DNA from: Hemibagrus wyckioides
Taxonomy: Eukaryota; Chordata; Actinopteri; Siluriformes; Bagridae
NCBI RefSeq assembly: GCF_019097595.1
Contig: NC_080719.1
Location: 13,572,001 to 13,636,000, forward strand
Length of the DNA stretch: 64,000 nt
Reading direction: 5' to 3'
The position numbers and the translations under genes were made by a program. Position 1 is the first letter of the stretch, and the number at the start of each line of letters is the position of its first letter. A model generated the notes under the pieces. It was given only the letters and a program-made list of their open reading frames with translations, made no database searches and was not told where the DNA came from. Below, piece by piece: positions 22,011 through 32,926 of this stretch.

Positions 22011-25000
22011 TATTGCCGTGTCGTGTCATGTTGTGATTTCTTCAAATTTGATTCATGGTGCCAAAATAAGATCTTGATTTTCAATGTTAAAAGTTTTCAA
22101 AGTATTGACCTTGGTTCAGTATGATCCTGAATTGATTTTAAAAAAATCATAATTTATGTCCATCATGAAAAATGTCTATGTTCATTCTGTAGTATAAGCA
22201 TTTTCAAGGCACAGTGACTGTGACTTTTATTTTGTATTGTCCCTAAAAAAACCCCTGAATATACGCACTTTTGTCATACTCCTAACTGCACATTTCAACA
22301 ATCTATAATCATTAACAGAGCAACTTTAAATGAGCACAAACCATTAAAAAGAAATGTGCTTGTATTTAAAGAAGCATTTTTTAATAAAGACTTAATCCAC
22401 CGAAGTAAATCATTCCCACAGAAGGATGAAGGAGAGGAACTGAAGAGGCTCAGAAGTGAGAGGGAAAGGGAGGGATGAAGGTGATGAGGGACATGGTGCA
22501 ATACGGTGCAAGGCGAGGATGGCGGGGGTCAGTGTCTCCGTGATTGAGGCGGTAAACGCCGACTCCACTTCAGCCCAGTGTGCTGGCCAACGCACACCTC
22601 TCTCAATCCCTCACTCCATGGCCCCAGGCACGTTTCCCATCACAGCCTGCATTAATGGCTGCTGTTGACACACAGCCGCTGATTGAGAACGGATTGGGTT
22701 TCACTTTCATTTCCTCTCTCTCTTTGGCGCTCTAATTTCCAGCTCCCTAACTGCCCTTCTCATTTCCAGTGGAGCCGGGAGGAGGACAGAGGAGCGATCG
22801 GGAAAGGAGGGGGAAAAAAAAGCCCTTTGATGATGGAGGAATTAATTCTAAGCTTCACAGTGAGTTATGCTGGGCTTCAGAAGTTGTCGTGTCAGTTTCT
22901 TCCTGTACTGTATTAATTCCAGATACATGCTGTGGGCAAACATTTCCATTTAATCACATTTTAAAAACAGTGAAAATATGGATACCGTTTTTCTTGAAGG
23001 TAAAAATTTAGGATGAACAACCTGCAAAGGAATCTTTGTACTGAAAGTGGTTGTGTTTGGTCGGGACTACGTTGTATAGCTGCACTGCATTCTGGATCTT
23101 CAAGTCCATTTTTTGCACCAACGTCTTGTATCACCTCTCCTGTGCTCAATTTCTCAACTTCACCGGGAAATAGTCTGATAAAAAAGCTTTTGCTTTGTTG
23201 TTTTGGGAAACTTGACTCTGAGATTGTTGAATATTTTTTTTTCTTAAAACTCCACTATAACTGTGCTAATAATAATGATGTTCCCTTTGCCATCAGATAC
23301 AACCGCTAATCTCTCACAGGAACAAGAAAAACACAGCACCAACCAGCAAATTAATACCAGAAGCACTAAACACACCACAAACATTCAAAAAGAAACATTT
23401 ACTGCGTTTCAGGATAGATTTTTTCTTAAATCCTTGACCTTTACTTCCTGTCATATCTGAATGTCTAATAAAAATAAATACTTTTTAGTCTTAGACGGAG
23501 CTCAAATCAACAACCCAATGCTTTCAGATCAATAACAGCATCCACATCAATCACAGTCATGTCATTCCTCTTGGACAACATGCAGCATCAAACAGATCAA
23601 TACAGGGACATTTGCTGTGGAGATGAAGGTGTTGTAAACTACTCTAATCTTTATATTGAAAAAGCTCCTCTGTGATTTCACGATCCGCTTTAAAAAACAC
23701 ACACACACACAGTGCCATGTGTGTCATGATCAGGATTGTTCAGGGACATGATGAATAAAGTGCAGAAAAACAAATTCAGACAGGTAAATTTTCCCAATTT
23801 TCTAATCTCTTTTCTCAGCTTGATCCATTTATTACATCGTATATGATTCAAAAGAGAAGAAAGATTTTCAAAATAGCGGAAATTTTAAAATGAAATATGA
23901 ATGAGTTTCATGGCTTTATACAAAACGGCTTGTCAAAAATAAAATATCATTCTTTTGTACAAAAGGCATTTGAATGTACAAAAACAACATTGGAAGAGTT
24001 GAGCATGAGAAAAACTTCATAGTTTCCTGCCATAGTCACATCTCCTAGATTGTTCTTTTATAATTCTTTGCTCGAAGAAGGATGTGAATTGCACTTAAAA
24101 AACGATTAAAGTTTTACGTTTATGACTTAAATCTTTTATATTCTTGAGTCAATAAAAGTCATGTTCTGTTTTAGCATTAAATCTTATACGTTCTGACATG
24201 CAGCACACACTTCTTTTTGTCTCTGACCCTTAGACTAATCCATTTTTAGTGTAAATCTGAGGCAGCGCTGTACAATGGGCATGGCTCGGCCCCCAGTTGG
24301 ATGATTAGCATGCATCTGGAGCCCTGAAGTCTATCTCTGATTGGCAGATGGGAGGCTAAAGGTGGAGGCCGTGGAGAGTCCATGAGCATTTAAAAAGCGA
24401 GGCGCAGGCTTAAGTTGTCTGACAGCACAATACCCTCGATATGAAGCATGAAAGTGCCTGGAGTGCCTCCTCTGAGCGCCCATTGGCCGAGCCGCCCTGC
24501 CCTGCTGTCACATGAAAGACCGTGATGCTCTTTACCCAAGAAGGGCTTAAGTCCGTTTTCCGCTTCCTCTCTTTTTCGCTTCATATATTTATTTATTTTG
24601 TTTAAGCTCTTTCTCCACACTCTCAGAAATGAGAAAAGGAGGGGGGACTGGGGGACGACGAGCGTGCTTTTTTGAGATCCTGTGTGTGGCTGAGGCATAT
24701 CAGTCTGAGTTTTTGTGTGTGTGTGTGTGTGTGAGTGTGTGTGATGAGTGTGATGGGCAGCTGCAGTGGAGCTGTCACACAATGACACTTGCGATATGCG
24801 TACCTGTCACACTCTAGACGTATCACGGCAGAGCTAAGACTCTCACCGGCAACAAAAACATGCCGTTGATGTGTTCCTGAGTCTCCTCTGACCTGCAACC
24901 TGCACTGCTGCCCTGACCTCCTGCTCTCAGCTCTAAGATATGGACAGTGCAAAGATTCACAGGCTCTAATCAGTGCACTACCACTACAATGTGCACAGTC

Positions 25001-25039
25001 TTGCAGATGTAAAAGTGGTATGGCATCTGGGTATAATTT

Positions 25040-25420
25040 AAACAAAGGTGTAGACTCTGTATGAGACGTTGCCTCAATTCCTGTCAGTTCTAGTAAAGGA
25101 GAGGTGGCCTCTGTATCTGTCAAAACCTGGTGAAAAGAAAGTATGACCTCCATGCTGAACAATTCTAACGAAAAGAAAGTGTTGCCTCTGTGAGTATCAT
25201 TCTTGGTGAAACTGTGTCTGTGGCTGATGTGACCGCACATGTGGCCTATGTGGCTGTCAGTATTAATGAAATGAAGGCGTGGCTTCTATTCCTGTCAGTT
25301 CTAGTGAATGTAGTGCTATGTGGAGTGCAAAACGCACGGACTCTCTGTGCCTATAGTGAAAAAGGGCGTGTCCCCTGTGCCTGCTTATACCAGTGAAAGA
25401 GGTGTGTCCTGCTTGTCTAT
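25040..25420. repeat. Degenerate minisatellite, unit about 40 bp
   Basis: Repeated variants of 'gtggcctctgt', 'cctgtcagttctagtgaa' and 'gaaagaaagt' recur about every 40 bases. The copies are too diverged to count exactly by eye. Confidence 0.65.
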
Positions 25421-25972
25421 CACACGTTGTATATTGAGATGCACACTGCATCATCTCAGGAGAAGAGATACTCATCTCACTAAAACAGCACAGCACAGAG
25501 CCTCTAATCTCTGGTGATGCTGTTTGTTATTGACTTACTAATCATCCACACATCTGTTTCAGGATCGAGATCATCAAATCCACGCTGGTCCTGACTTTTA
25601 TCCCAGCCCTGACTCCACATTTCTAAAGCCCTAAAATATAGCTGTAGTCTGAAGCACCTTCAAATTACCCGCGAACAAACAACTGCAATAACCTATATTG
25701 CACTTTCTTTTTGCCCCCTTCCGTTATCTGTAATAAGAAAATCTCACAGGTGTAATCAGCAGCTCACACAGAACAGATAATACCTACATCACACACCCCG
25801 TGTTATTACTGCTGTCTCTCCATGCTCCAGCACCTTATGTATTCTGTTCGTGTCTCTTGTTTTTCCCCAGGGTTCATTTGGCTGCTGGAGGTGGCAGCAG
25901 GCAGTGTGTGGGGCTCTCTCTCTTTGTGTGTGTGTGTGTGTGTGAGATGATGATGACTGCATTAGCACTCAC

Positions 25973-26090
25973 CTGCTCCCTTGGTCACCACCAGTTTGGG
26001 TTTGCTTCGTGCTCCATCGCCTTTGATGGTATAGGCTGCCACTGTGATGGAGTAGGTGGTGTCTGGCTGCAGGCCCCCGATTACCATCTC
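25973..26090 (-). CDS. ptprs: Exon for second part of FN5
   Basis: The 118-nt exon (phase 0 in, phase 1 out) reads [20 protein letters not shown], then [19 protein letters not shown]. It contains the F and G strands of FN5, closely matching mammalian [20 protein letters not shown]. The acceptor is catgtgtttgctgcag and the donor GCAG|gtgagt. A (TG)n tract lies about 26 bases downstream of the donor in the plus-strand orientation, inside the intron. Confidence 0.95.
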
Positions 26091-27616
26091 CTGCAGCAAA
26101 CACATGAAAAATAGGAAAAAGACTGTGTAGGTGCTTTGGGTTTAAGTCATTAAAAAAAAAACAAAAAAAACACAGCTACACGTCTAAGGGGAAGGCCGTA
26201 CACGCTGCCACAGCTTTCATTTCACCCACTCTGGCAACTGCGTACATTTTCTTGTTAGTTTTCTTGCAGAATATAATTAGAATCCCTGCATCATTTGGGA
26301 GGTAACAGGGATGTGGAATGGGGGAATAAATTCCAAACACTGGCTCTACTTTGGCATTGCAAGTCCCTCAGAAAAGCAGATTTAAGTAAAGTTCTCAGGT
26401 TGTCTCTGTCTCGTGAACCTTCTAGAAAATGAGCAGAGAGGAATTAATGCCGGAGGAGCCTGAGCAAATACCCGGGCTGAGTAATGAATTCTCGCTGAAC
26501 GGCTGCTAATCTGTCACACAAGCTTTGGGTAGCTAGTTATTTTCACCCGGGTGTCACTTAGACCCGACTCTAAAAGAATGCACAATGCTTTTCTCTTTTT
26601 TCCCCCGTTTTTTTAATTTCCAGATTAGTTTTTCTCTCATTTCAATTTTTATTATTCTCTTATTTTTTATCATTTGATAACAGCAAGCCTGCTTTCATAC
26701 TAGCATTTATTTACAGAAAAAGAGTTGACCTGAGTGCCTTAAGTGCTCACACAAAGCAAACTACGTAACCTTAACAAGACTATAGAAGTATAAATAAGAA
26801 TTAATAAACACTTTGCTAATGAGGAGGTTGTTTCCATTCTCTGTAGCTTTAGCGGCTGAAAACACAGAGCGCTGAAACTGCTTCTGTGACCTGATTGTAT
26901 GCACATTGTTATACTTAGTAACAAAGCAATGTGGTATAAGAAAGGTGCAAAGTGTTGTGATTGGTCATGGAGCTTGGAAAAGAGAAGCGAGCGTGCAGAG
27001 ATACGTATGTGTGTGAGCACTTCCGGTCTGCGAGCGCTGAGCAATGCACACTTCCTGTCATCAGGGTTCATAATCTAATATGATGGCTGTAGAATTCACA
27101 GCGTCCTTTTAACGCAGATTAGGAGAGAGGCAGAAATGAACGCCGGGCACAACAGAAAGACGGCCAAGTGTGGGTCCTAATACAGACTGGAACAAACAAC
27201 GGACAGAAATCATGCAAATGTGTGAGTGATGGGTTACTGCTGCATCCAAAAGCACAAAAAAAACCACAAACACGAAAACCAAAAAAAGACTTCTAGTGGG
27301 TCAAGAGATTATTGTTTATCTCTCTTGAGCTCAGTGTGACACAATATTCATATTCACACACTTCAGAGCTGCATTGCAAAACAACACACACACACACACA
27401 CACACACAGAGACATTAATGAGCTCTTCATGTTGCATCACCCCCTCTGTGCATCATCAGTGGAGTGTTCTGACTGACACTGCTGCTTGACACACTGCTCT
27501 CAGATCAAATCCGAATCAAATTCCATCTCAGCTGAGAGTGACCCTCGGTAGGGAGTGATGCAACACCGTGAGCTTCACGACCACGCAGAATGCTCTGCTT
27601 CACTTTCTTTACTCAC
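26091..27616 (-). other. Intron downstream of the 27-nt cassette
   Basis: A (CA)n tract lies at 27382-27409, and there are short A-runs near 26150 and 27255. No other element is seen. Confidence 0.75.
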
Positions 27617-27643
27617 GTATTCAGCTGTATCGTCCGTTTCCCA
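27617..27643 (-). CDS. ptprs: 27-nt cassette exon in FN5 (WETDDTAEY)
   Basis: The exon encodes exactly WETDDTAEY, identical to the human PTPRS residues at this place (LADAQ-WETDDTAEY-EMVI). It is phase 0 at both ends, so it can be left out cleanly. The donor TAC|gtgagt is strong. The acceptor, ctgggtggggggaatcag, is G-rich with almost no pyrimidine tract, which fits regulated use. In the paralogue LAR the equivalent 27-base element in FN5 (LASE-c) is alternatively spliced and changes binding to the laminin-nidogen complex. Confidence 0.93.
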
Positions 27644-28968
27644 CTGATTCCCCCCACCCAGAGCAGAGAGCATGGGAAAGCAATTTCAGAAAGAGAAAAG
27701 GAGACATACAGAGAAAAGTAAGAGACAGAGAGAGAAAGAGAGAGAGAGGCATGAACAGAGAGGAAGAGAGTGGCACTGAAGCGGAGAGCACTCCGAAGCA
27801 CGCTTGAAAAGTAGGTCGGGATGTAAAGGGAGAGGGAGAAAAAAGTTCACAGATAAGAGCAGCCAATAATTTGCTCTGTTCAAGGATTCTGCACTCTGCA
27901 TGTCCGCTCTGTATGTATTCCATCAACTGGATTTTTCACATCTGCGAGTCTACTACAGATTTGCATTAGCCATAAAGCGTGCATTAATTTATAGTCACTT
28001 ATGGACGTTCAGTTCCATTAACGCACGCATGGATCTTGGGAGAGAACTTTCTCAAAGTGGCTTTGGGGTATAGTGAAGAGTAGGCGAGTGGGTTTCTCAG
28101 ATAGAGAAATTCCCCAGGAATAGTTTGACCAAAAAATGAACCCCCCCCCCCTTTTTTTTTGATTCGCTAAGACGTACTTGTTGTCTGAAATTCACTTTCT
28201 TAGGTTGAGGAATCTGCAATCCCTTAAAAGACATCGCTTGGCTCTCTCAGGTCAGAGAGTGAATCTTTATAACAGCAGTATTTATTCAAATTCTAATATG
28301 TTATTGTTTCTATAGCAACAACTCATAGGCTTGTATAAAAGATAGCTTACATAATCAAAGCCTAGTAATAAACTGAACCTGTTGTTTATCAAAGACAGAT
28401 CGTATATTTGTTTCCTGTGAGGAGACGTTTATTTAACATTTCGGGAAGGAGTCTCCCGTGTCAGCACTTTGTAACAGTCAGAGATAAAGCTGTGTGTCAT
28501 ATTACAACTTATGACTTTATAATTAATATAATTAGCTTTATAGAATTCCGCCATTACGTTCAAGGCCACGCCTCCTCCTGGAGCTTGGTACTGATGATGT
28601 GACGCCAAATCTTTAAGTGGTTCAGCTTCAAGATGAAGCTACAATTGCAACATGCTTTTCTTCATATTTGTAGTTACAAACAAACGTGTTTCAGCTTTTT
28701 AACATATTGAGATATGCATGTTTGTAGTTGCATTAACCCATGCCTGTTCTCTGTAATACACTTCATATACTTTTACATTTTCCTGAATTTTATTGTATGC
28801 TGAGCTTGTCGGTCATGTGCATATTATTAGCTTTTTTGTTGATTCTTTTTAACTTTTAAGCATTTTAAAAGAAGGTGTGTGTGTGAGGAATGGGTAAGCA
28901 GTGTGTGAGCCATGTGAGAAGTGGATGGAGTGTTTGAGCAGTGTGAAGAGTGTGTGAGGGGTGTGTAC
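27644..28968 (-). other. Intron upstream of the 27-nt cassette
   Basis: Purine-rich stretch at 27660-27780 right above the cassette acceptor, and a C-run plus T-run at 28141-28160. No other element is seen. Confidence 0.75.
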
Positions 28969-29162
28969 CTGGGCGTCGGCCAACATTACATCCTTGATGA
29001 GCGGGAGCCCGCGTGCCTCGCCGTTCTCTACCCGTACATAGTGCACCTGGTAACCACGGATCTGGCCGTGCTGTCGCCCGGGCAACAACGAGCGCCACAT
29101 CACCTTTAGTGCGGTGGAGTTGATCACCTCCACCTCCACCCGCCGAGGGGGTGCGCTGGGAA
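28969..29162 (-). CDS. ptprs: Exon for first part of FN5
   Basis: The 194-nt exon (phase 1 in, phase 0 out) reads [20 protein letters not shown], then [20 protein letters not shown], then [20 protein letters not shown] and LADAQ. The [16 protein letters not shown] block is among the most conserved parts of the LAR-type ectodomain. The exon ends after LADAQ, exactly where mammals insert the nine-residue WETDDTAEY cassette. The acceptor is ttttcccacag; the donor is CAG|gtacac. A degenerate minisatellite begins within about ten bases of the acceptor. Confidence 0.96.
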
Positions 29163-30846
29163 CTGTGGGAAAATCAGAGTTAGAATCCTGGTTTTATTGA
29201 GTTAAATCTCAGTTTTATTGCAGACAGAACTTTATTCGAGGTTAGAATCCCTGTTTTATTCGAGTTAGAATCCCAGTCACAAGCCTGGTTTTGAGTAAGA
29301 ACCTTGGTTGTATTTGAGTTAAAATCCTGGTATTGAGTAAGAATCTTGGTTTTATTTGATTTATGATCCTGATTTCAATCTCGGTTTGATCTGAGTTAAA
29401 AATTACTTTAAAATCCTGTTTATATGAGTTAATCCTGTTAACTGTTATGCATATTGTTATGTGCGCCACAGCAGACAAAGGGACAAACGCAGAGAAGCTG
29501 CTTCAAGGTAGAGACAAAACAGATCAATTCTGTATGCTATTTTTTTTTACTGACTGCTGTTATTATGATGGAGTCATCCACCTACAGGCTACTGACACCG
29601 GCGTCTCGCAGAAACGCTTTCCTGCTGCCTTCAGCGCAACTACCATCCGATTAGGTGATACAAGTCTCAAATGCACTTACGGACTTAAGGGACTTTGAAA
29701 TCAAATCTCTTGCCTTTACTCATACTCAAGCTGCTCCTGCTTTATCGCTGTTCTCTGCTCCCCGCTGAACAATCTACTGTCTGCCTCCTGTCGCCCCGCA
29801 GCCTCGGATCCGAGAGCTAATGAAAAATCTGTTTATATGAAGCCTTGCCGTTTAAATGCTGCCTTTATTGTGTATCGTTCTCAGGAGCGGAAAGGTTCTC
29901 GGCACTGTCAATAAAACACTCGCTCTGTATTTACTTGGGGGGGGGTGTATGTGTGGTAATGGTGAAATTATAATATTAGTATCATATTTATATTATGATG
30001 TGACAAAACACAATATAACTCTTCTGTTACTCACAGTGAAATAAAACTGATTCAATCTCAAAACTGATGTTTTTAATTTTCCCTTTTTTTAAAAACAAAC
30101 ATATTGTTATGCATATAACGTATCGTGTTGTTATATGATCGTTCTGCCATGTTATCTACCTCTAGCACGTAGCAGATTGTTTTAAAATGCATGTATTTAT
30201 TCTTTAAAATGTCTCACTCAAATTTTTACTCCTTTGTTTGCAAACAAAGTAAATGAACCCTAGAGGGCCCAGTGCTCCCTATCTGGCCTGCATGAGTTCC
30301 ATGCTGGAAACCCCAGAACATTCTCCCCAACACACACACACATCCATCACGGAGCATGTGTATGAGCGCCAGGCAGGGTGGGGGAACTGCTGGGCATTGT
30401 GTATCGATTAGCAGCTTGTCCCCTGAACTCCAGCTGTCACTCAGCCTGGAGCACTGCTGTCGCCAGGGATGTCGGGCACAATTTCTTACAACCGGCAGCT
30501 GGCTGAAGATCATTTCAGAGCTCATAAGTTGCCTGTCTGCTTCGGTGACTCCAAGAAATAGGGAGAAATAAAACGAGAGTGGGTAAAAGCAGTGTTTTTG
30601 CTTGGAACCCACTGTTCCACTAATTGACTTGAGAAGAGCCGTTACAGCCTACTGTAGTTTTGAGGGAATTTAAACAGCCTCTAATTAGACTTTATTACTG
30701 TGAGGACGAACTAGATAAGGCTACTGTATACCCTTCAATTACAGAAGTGCAAGGGCGGGGAGTCTATTCGATATTATAGAACTACTCGTTTCTATAGATC
30801 AACACCCCGACAAAAAGGTTAGGCAATGATGGGGTGTGGTTCGTAC
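29163..30846 (-). other. Intron between FN4 and FN5
   Basis: A degenerate minisatellite occupies about 29180-29440 near the FN5 acceptor. A G-run is at 29938-29945. Otherwise it is plain intron. Confidence 0.75.
29180..29440. repeat. Degenerate minisatellite, unit about 25-29 bp
   Basis: Imperfect copies of 'gagttagaatcctggtttta' type recur through the region, beginning just beyond the FN5 exon acceptor. Confidence 0.8.
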
Positions 30847-31167
30847 CGTCTTCGTCAGTGCGGCATAGCAGTGTTGCACTCTCTGGTCCCGGGCCCACAG
30901 CAGTGGCTGCAGCCACACTCACGCGGTACGACATCCACTTTTCCAGTCGCTGCAGCGTTATCTCGGTGGCGGTTGCTGGTGCCTGCAGCTCTTCCGTGGT
31001 CTCAGCGCCGACCCCGAGCCCAGCTCCGCCCCCTGCCACTGCATAGCGCACTATGTACCCGACCAGCGGGCCATTCTGGCTCTCTGAATGCGGGGGGCGC
31101 CAACTTACCAGCAGAGATGTGGAGCTAGGGCTGGAGCATTTAACCTCCTGAGGGGGGGCGGATGGCT
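30847..31167 (-). CDS. ptprs: Exon for FN4
   Basis: The 321-nt exon is phase 1 at both ends and encodes one complete FN3 domain. It runs from KPSAPPQEVKCSSPSSTSLL through VSWRPPHSESQNGPLVGYIV to LEKWMSYRVSVAAATAVGPG and RTDED. It is very close to mammalian PTPRS (SAPPQDVKC, VSWRPP, LEKWTQYRI, GPGPES). A fish-specific stretch rich in glycine and alanine (AGGGAGLGVGAE) fills the C' to E region, where mammals have RPLGSEDPEPKE. The DNA of the exon is GC-rich. The acceptor is tccccgcctgcgcag; the donor is GACG|gtacga. Confidence 0.95.
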
Positions 31168-31614
31168 CTGCGCAGGCGGGGAGGGGAGGGTAAGGAGGGA
31201 GGGAGGGGAAACAAAAAACGAAAAGATGGGAAAGAGAAAAAGAAAATGATAAAAGGGAACAAACCAAACTGAAAAAACAAGCCACGACAGTACCAAACAT
31301 AAGGCAAAAAAATAGGAAGAATCAACTGATTCAAAGGGCAAATGCAAATGGGAACAGAAGAGGAATGTAACATGACATGCATAATAATGAAAGATGAAAC
31401 CGCGCTGGTTTTAAAAGGTTGACTAGACCACAGGGCTAAGATTCGACCAGAAATATTTACCACCTCACAAATGAGGTGCTGAGTAACGGATATAGCAGAC
31501 ACTGATGCCATGATTGTCAGATGAAGGATCAGCACATGGTTTTAGTGCTTACTGATAGCAATACTGAAAAGTGTATCCTACTCATCAATTAGTATTAATC
31601 AATTATAGACAATT

Positions 31615-32830
31615 TTATTTGCAACTGATACATACTCTTGTTAATATGGCAGGTTTTTGGGATGTAAAAAAATTAAACCAGGATAAATCAGGTCAACTTT
31701 TTCTATCTTCAGTATGAAATTACAATATATAACAAAATTTTTAGGGCATAAAGGAAAAATAAAAACTACTGCATTAGTGTGCACACCCCTAAACTAATGC
31801 TTTGTTGAATATCAGCACCTCTCGATTGTATTACACCACTCAGACTTTTTGGGTAAGAGTCTATCAGCATTTCTTGCAGAAACTTTCCAAATCCATCAAA
31901 TTGTAAGAGCATATCCTGTCCACAGTCTGCTTCAGGTCACCCCACAGGCTAGGTCCTTTAAAAACAGTGACGGTCTTTTGGTCCAGCCATTCCTTTGTTG
32001 CTGGATGTATGCTGAAAGGTGACATCCCTTTTCATCTTCCGTTTACTAGGAGACACCTGAAGGTTTTGCACTAAAATCCCTTTAGCTTGATAAAAGTCCC
32101 AATTCTGGCAGCCCTAAGCATAATGCTGTCACCACCATGCTGCGATGTGGGTATGATGATCATTTTTGCACCAAACATACCTTCAGAAATTATGCAATTG
32201 TTATACCTTTTGGAATTGGCCTCATTAAAGCATAACACATTTGCCACATGGTTTGGGGAGATTTAGTTGAGTTTTTTATTGGGAAAGTGCTTCCGTCTAG
32301 CCAGCCTTCACTATAGCCAGACACTAGAGATTGTTGTCATGTTCAGGAAGTAATCAGTACTTGTCAGATATTCCTGCCTCCTCTCCTCCTTCTGTAGTTT
32401 TCTTGGTAGCCTCCCTGGTCAGTTTTTGTCTTTTATAAATTCTCGAGGGACATCCTGTTTTTGGTGATGTTACTGTGATGCTGCATTTTCTCTGTTTGTT
32501 GATGATGGCCTTTATGGTGTTCCATGTTTTGGAAATTCTTTTATACTCCTGATCAATGACTTTCAACAAGTGAGAGAGCATGCCTGATTTTTAAGCTCTT
32601 CTTCAGCAGTCGGATGAAACGGTCAAGATGTGAAGGACGTCCTACAGAAACAGATGATCTTTATTTGGGATTAATGGCAGCTGTGTGATATTTACTGTAT
32701 GATCATTTGAGCATGAGATTGAATGTGACAGCTACATTCCCAAATATAAGAGGGTCTGCACACTTATGCAACCAGGTTATTGTACCTTTTTCCTGTTTTT
32801 CTTCAAGTAAAATGCGTTTTCATACATTTA
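31615..32830 (-). mobile_element. Decayed Tc1/mariner-like transposon
   Basis: The inner ends of the terminal repeats match inverted: 31771-31790 (gcattagtgtgcacacccct) against 32751-32770, about 17 of 20. The left repeat reaches outward to near 31615 ('aaaaacctgccatattaaca' on the minus strand), in the style of fish Tc1 ends. On the minus strand, 32550-32370 reads like the DNA-binding part of a Tc1 transposase (KTWNTIKAIINKQRK, then PKTGCPSRIYKRQK). The region near 31990-31860 resembles its C-terminal end (QQQRNGWTKRP). The frame is broken by stops and the middle is missing, so the copy is dead. Confidence 0.8.
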
Positions 32831-32879
32831 CTGAGCTGACAAAGTACACTAGGCTTGCGTTTTTAATGAGTACAAGTAA

Positions 32880-32926
32880 ATAAGCACCAGTATCTGATAC
32901 CAGTATTGGTATCGACGCATCCCTAG
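32880..32926. mobile_element. hAT-like terminal fragment
   Basis: The sequence 'ggtatcgacgcatcccta' with the preceding palindromic 'gataccagtattggtatc' resembles the TAGGGATGCACCGAT end found on many vertebrate hAT elements. Only a fragment is seen. Confidence 0.45.

Larger units (their letters stand above)
21346..25972 (-). other. Intron between FN5 and FN6
   Basis: It holds a SINE-like copy at 21765-22010, (TG)n at 24714-24743, a degenerate minisatellite at 25040-25420 and (TG)n at 25926-25945. No exon is seen. Confidence 0.75.
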
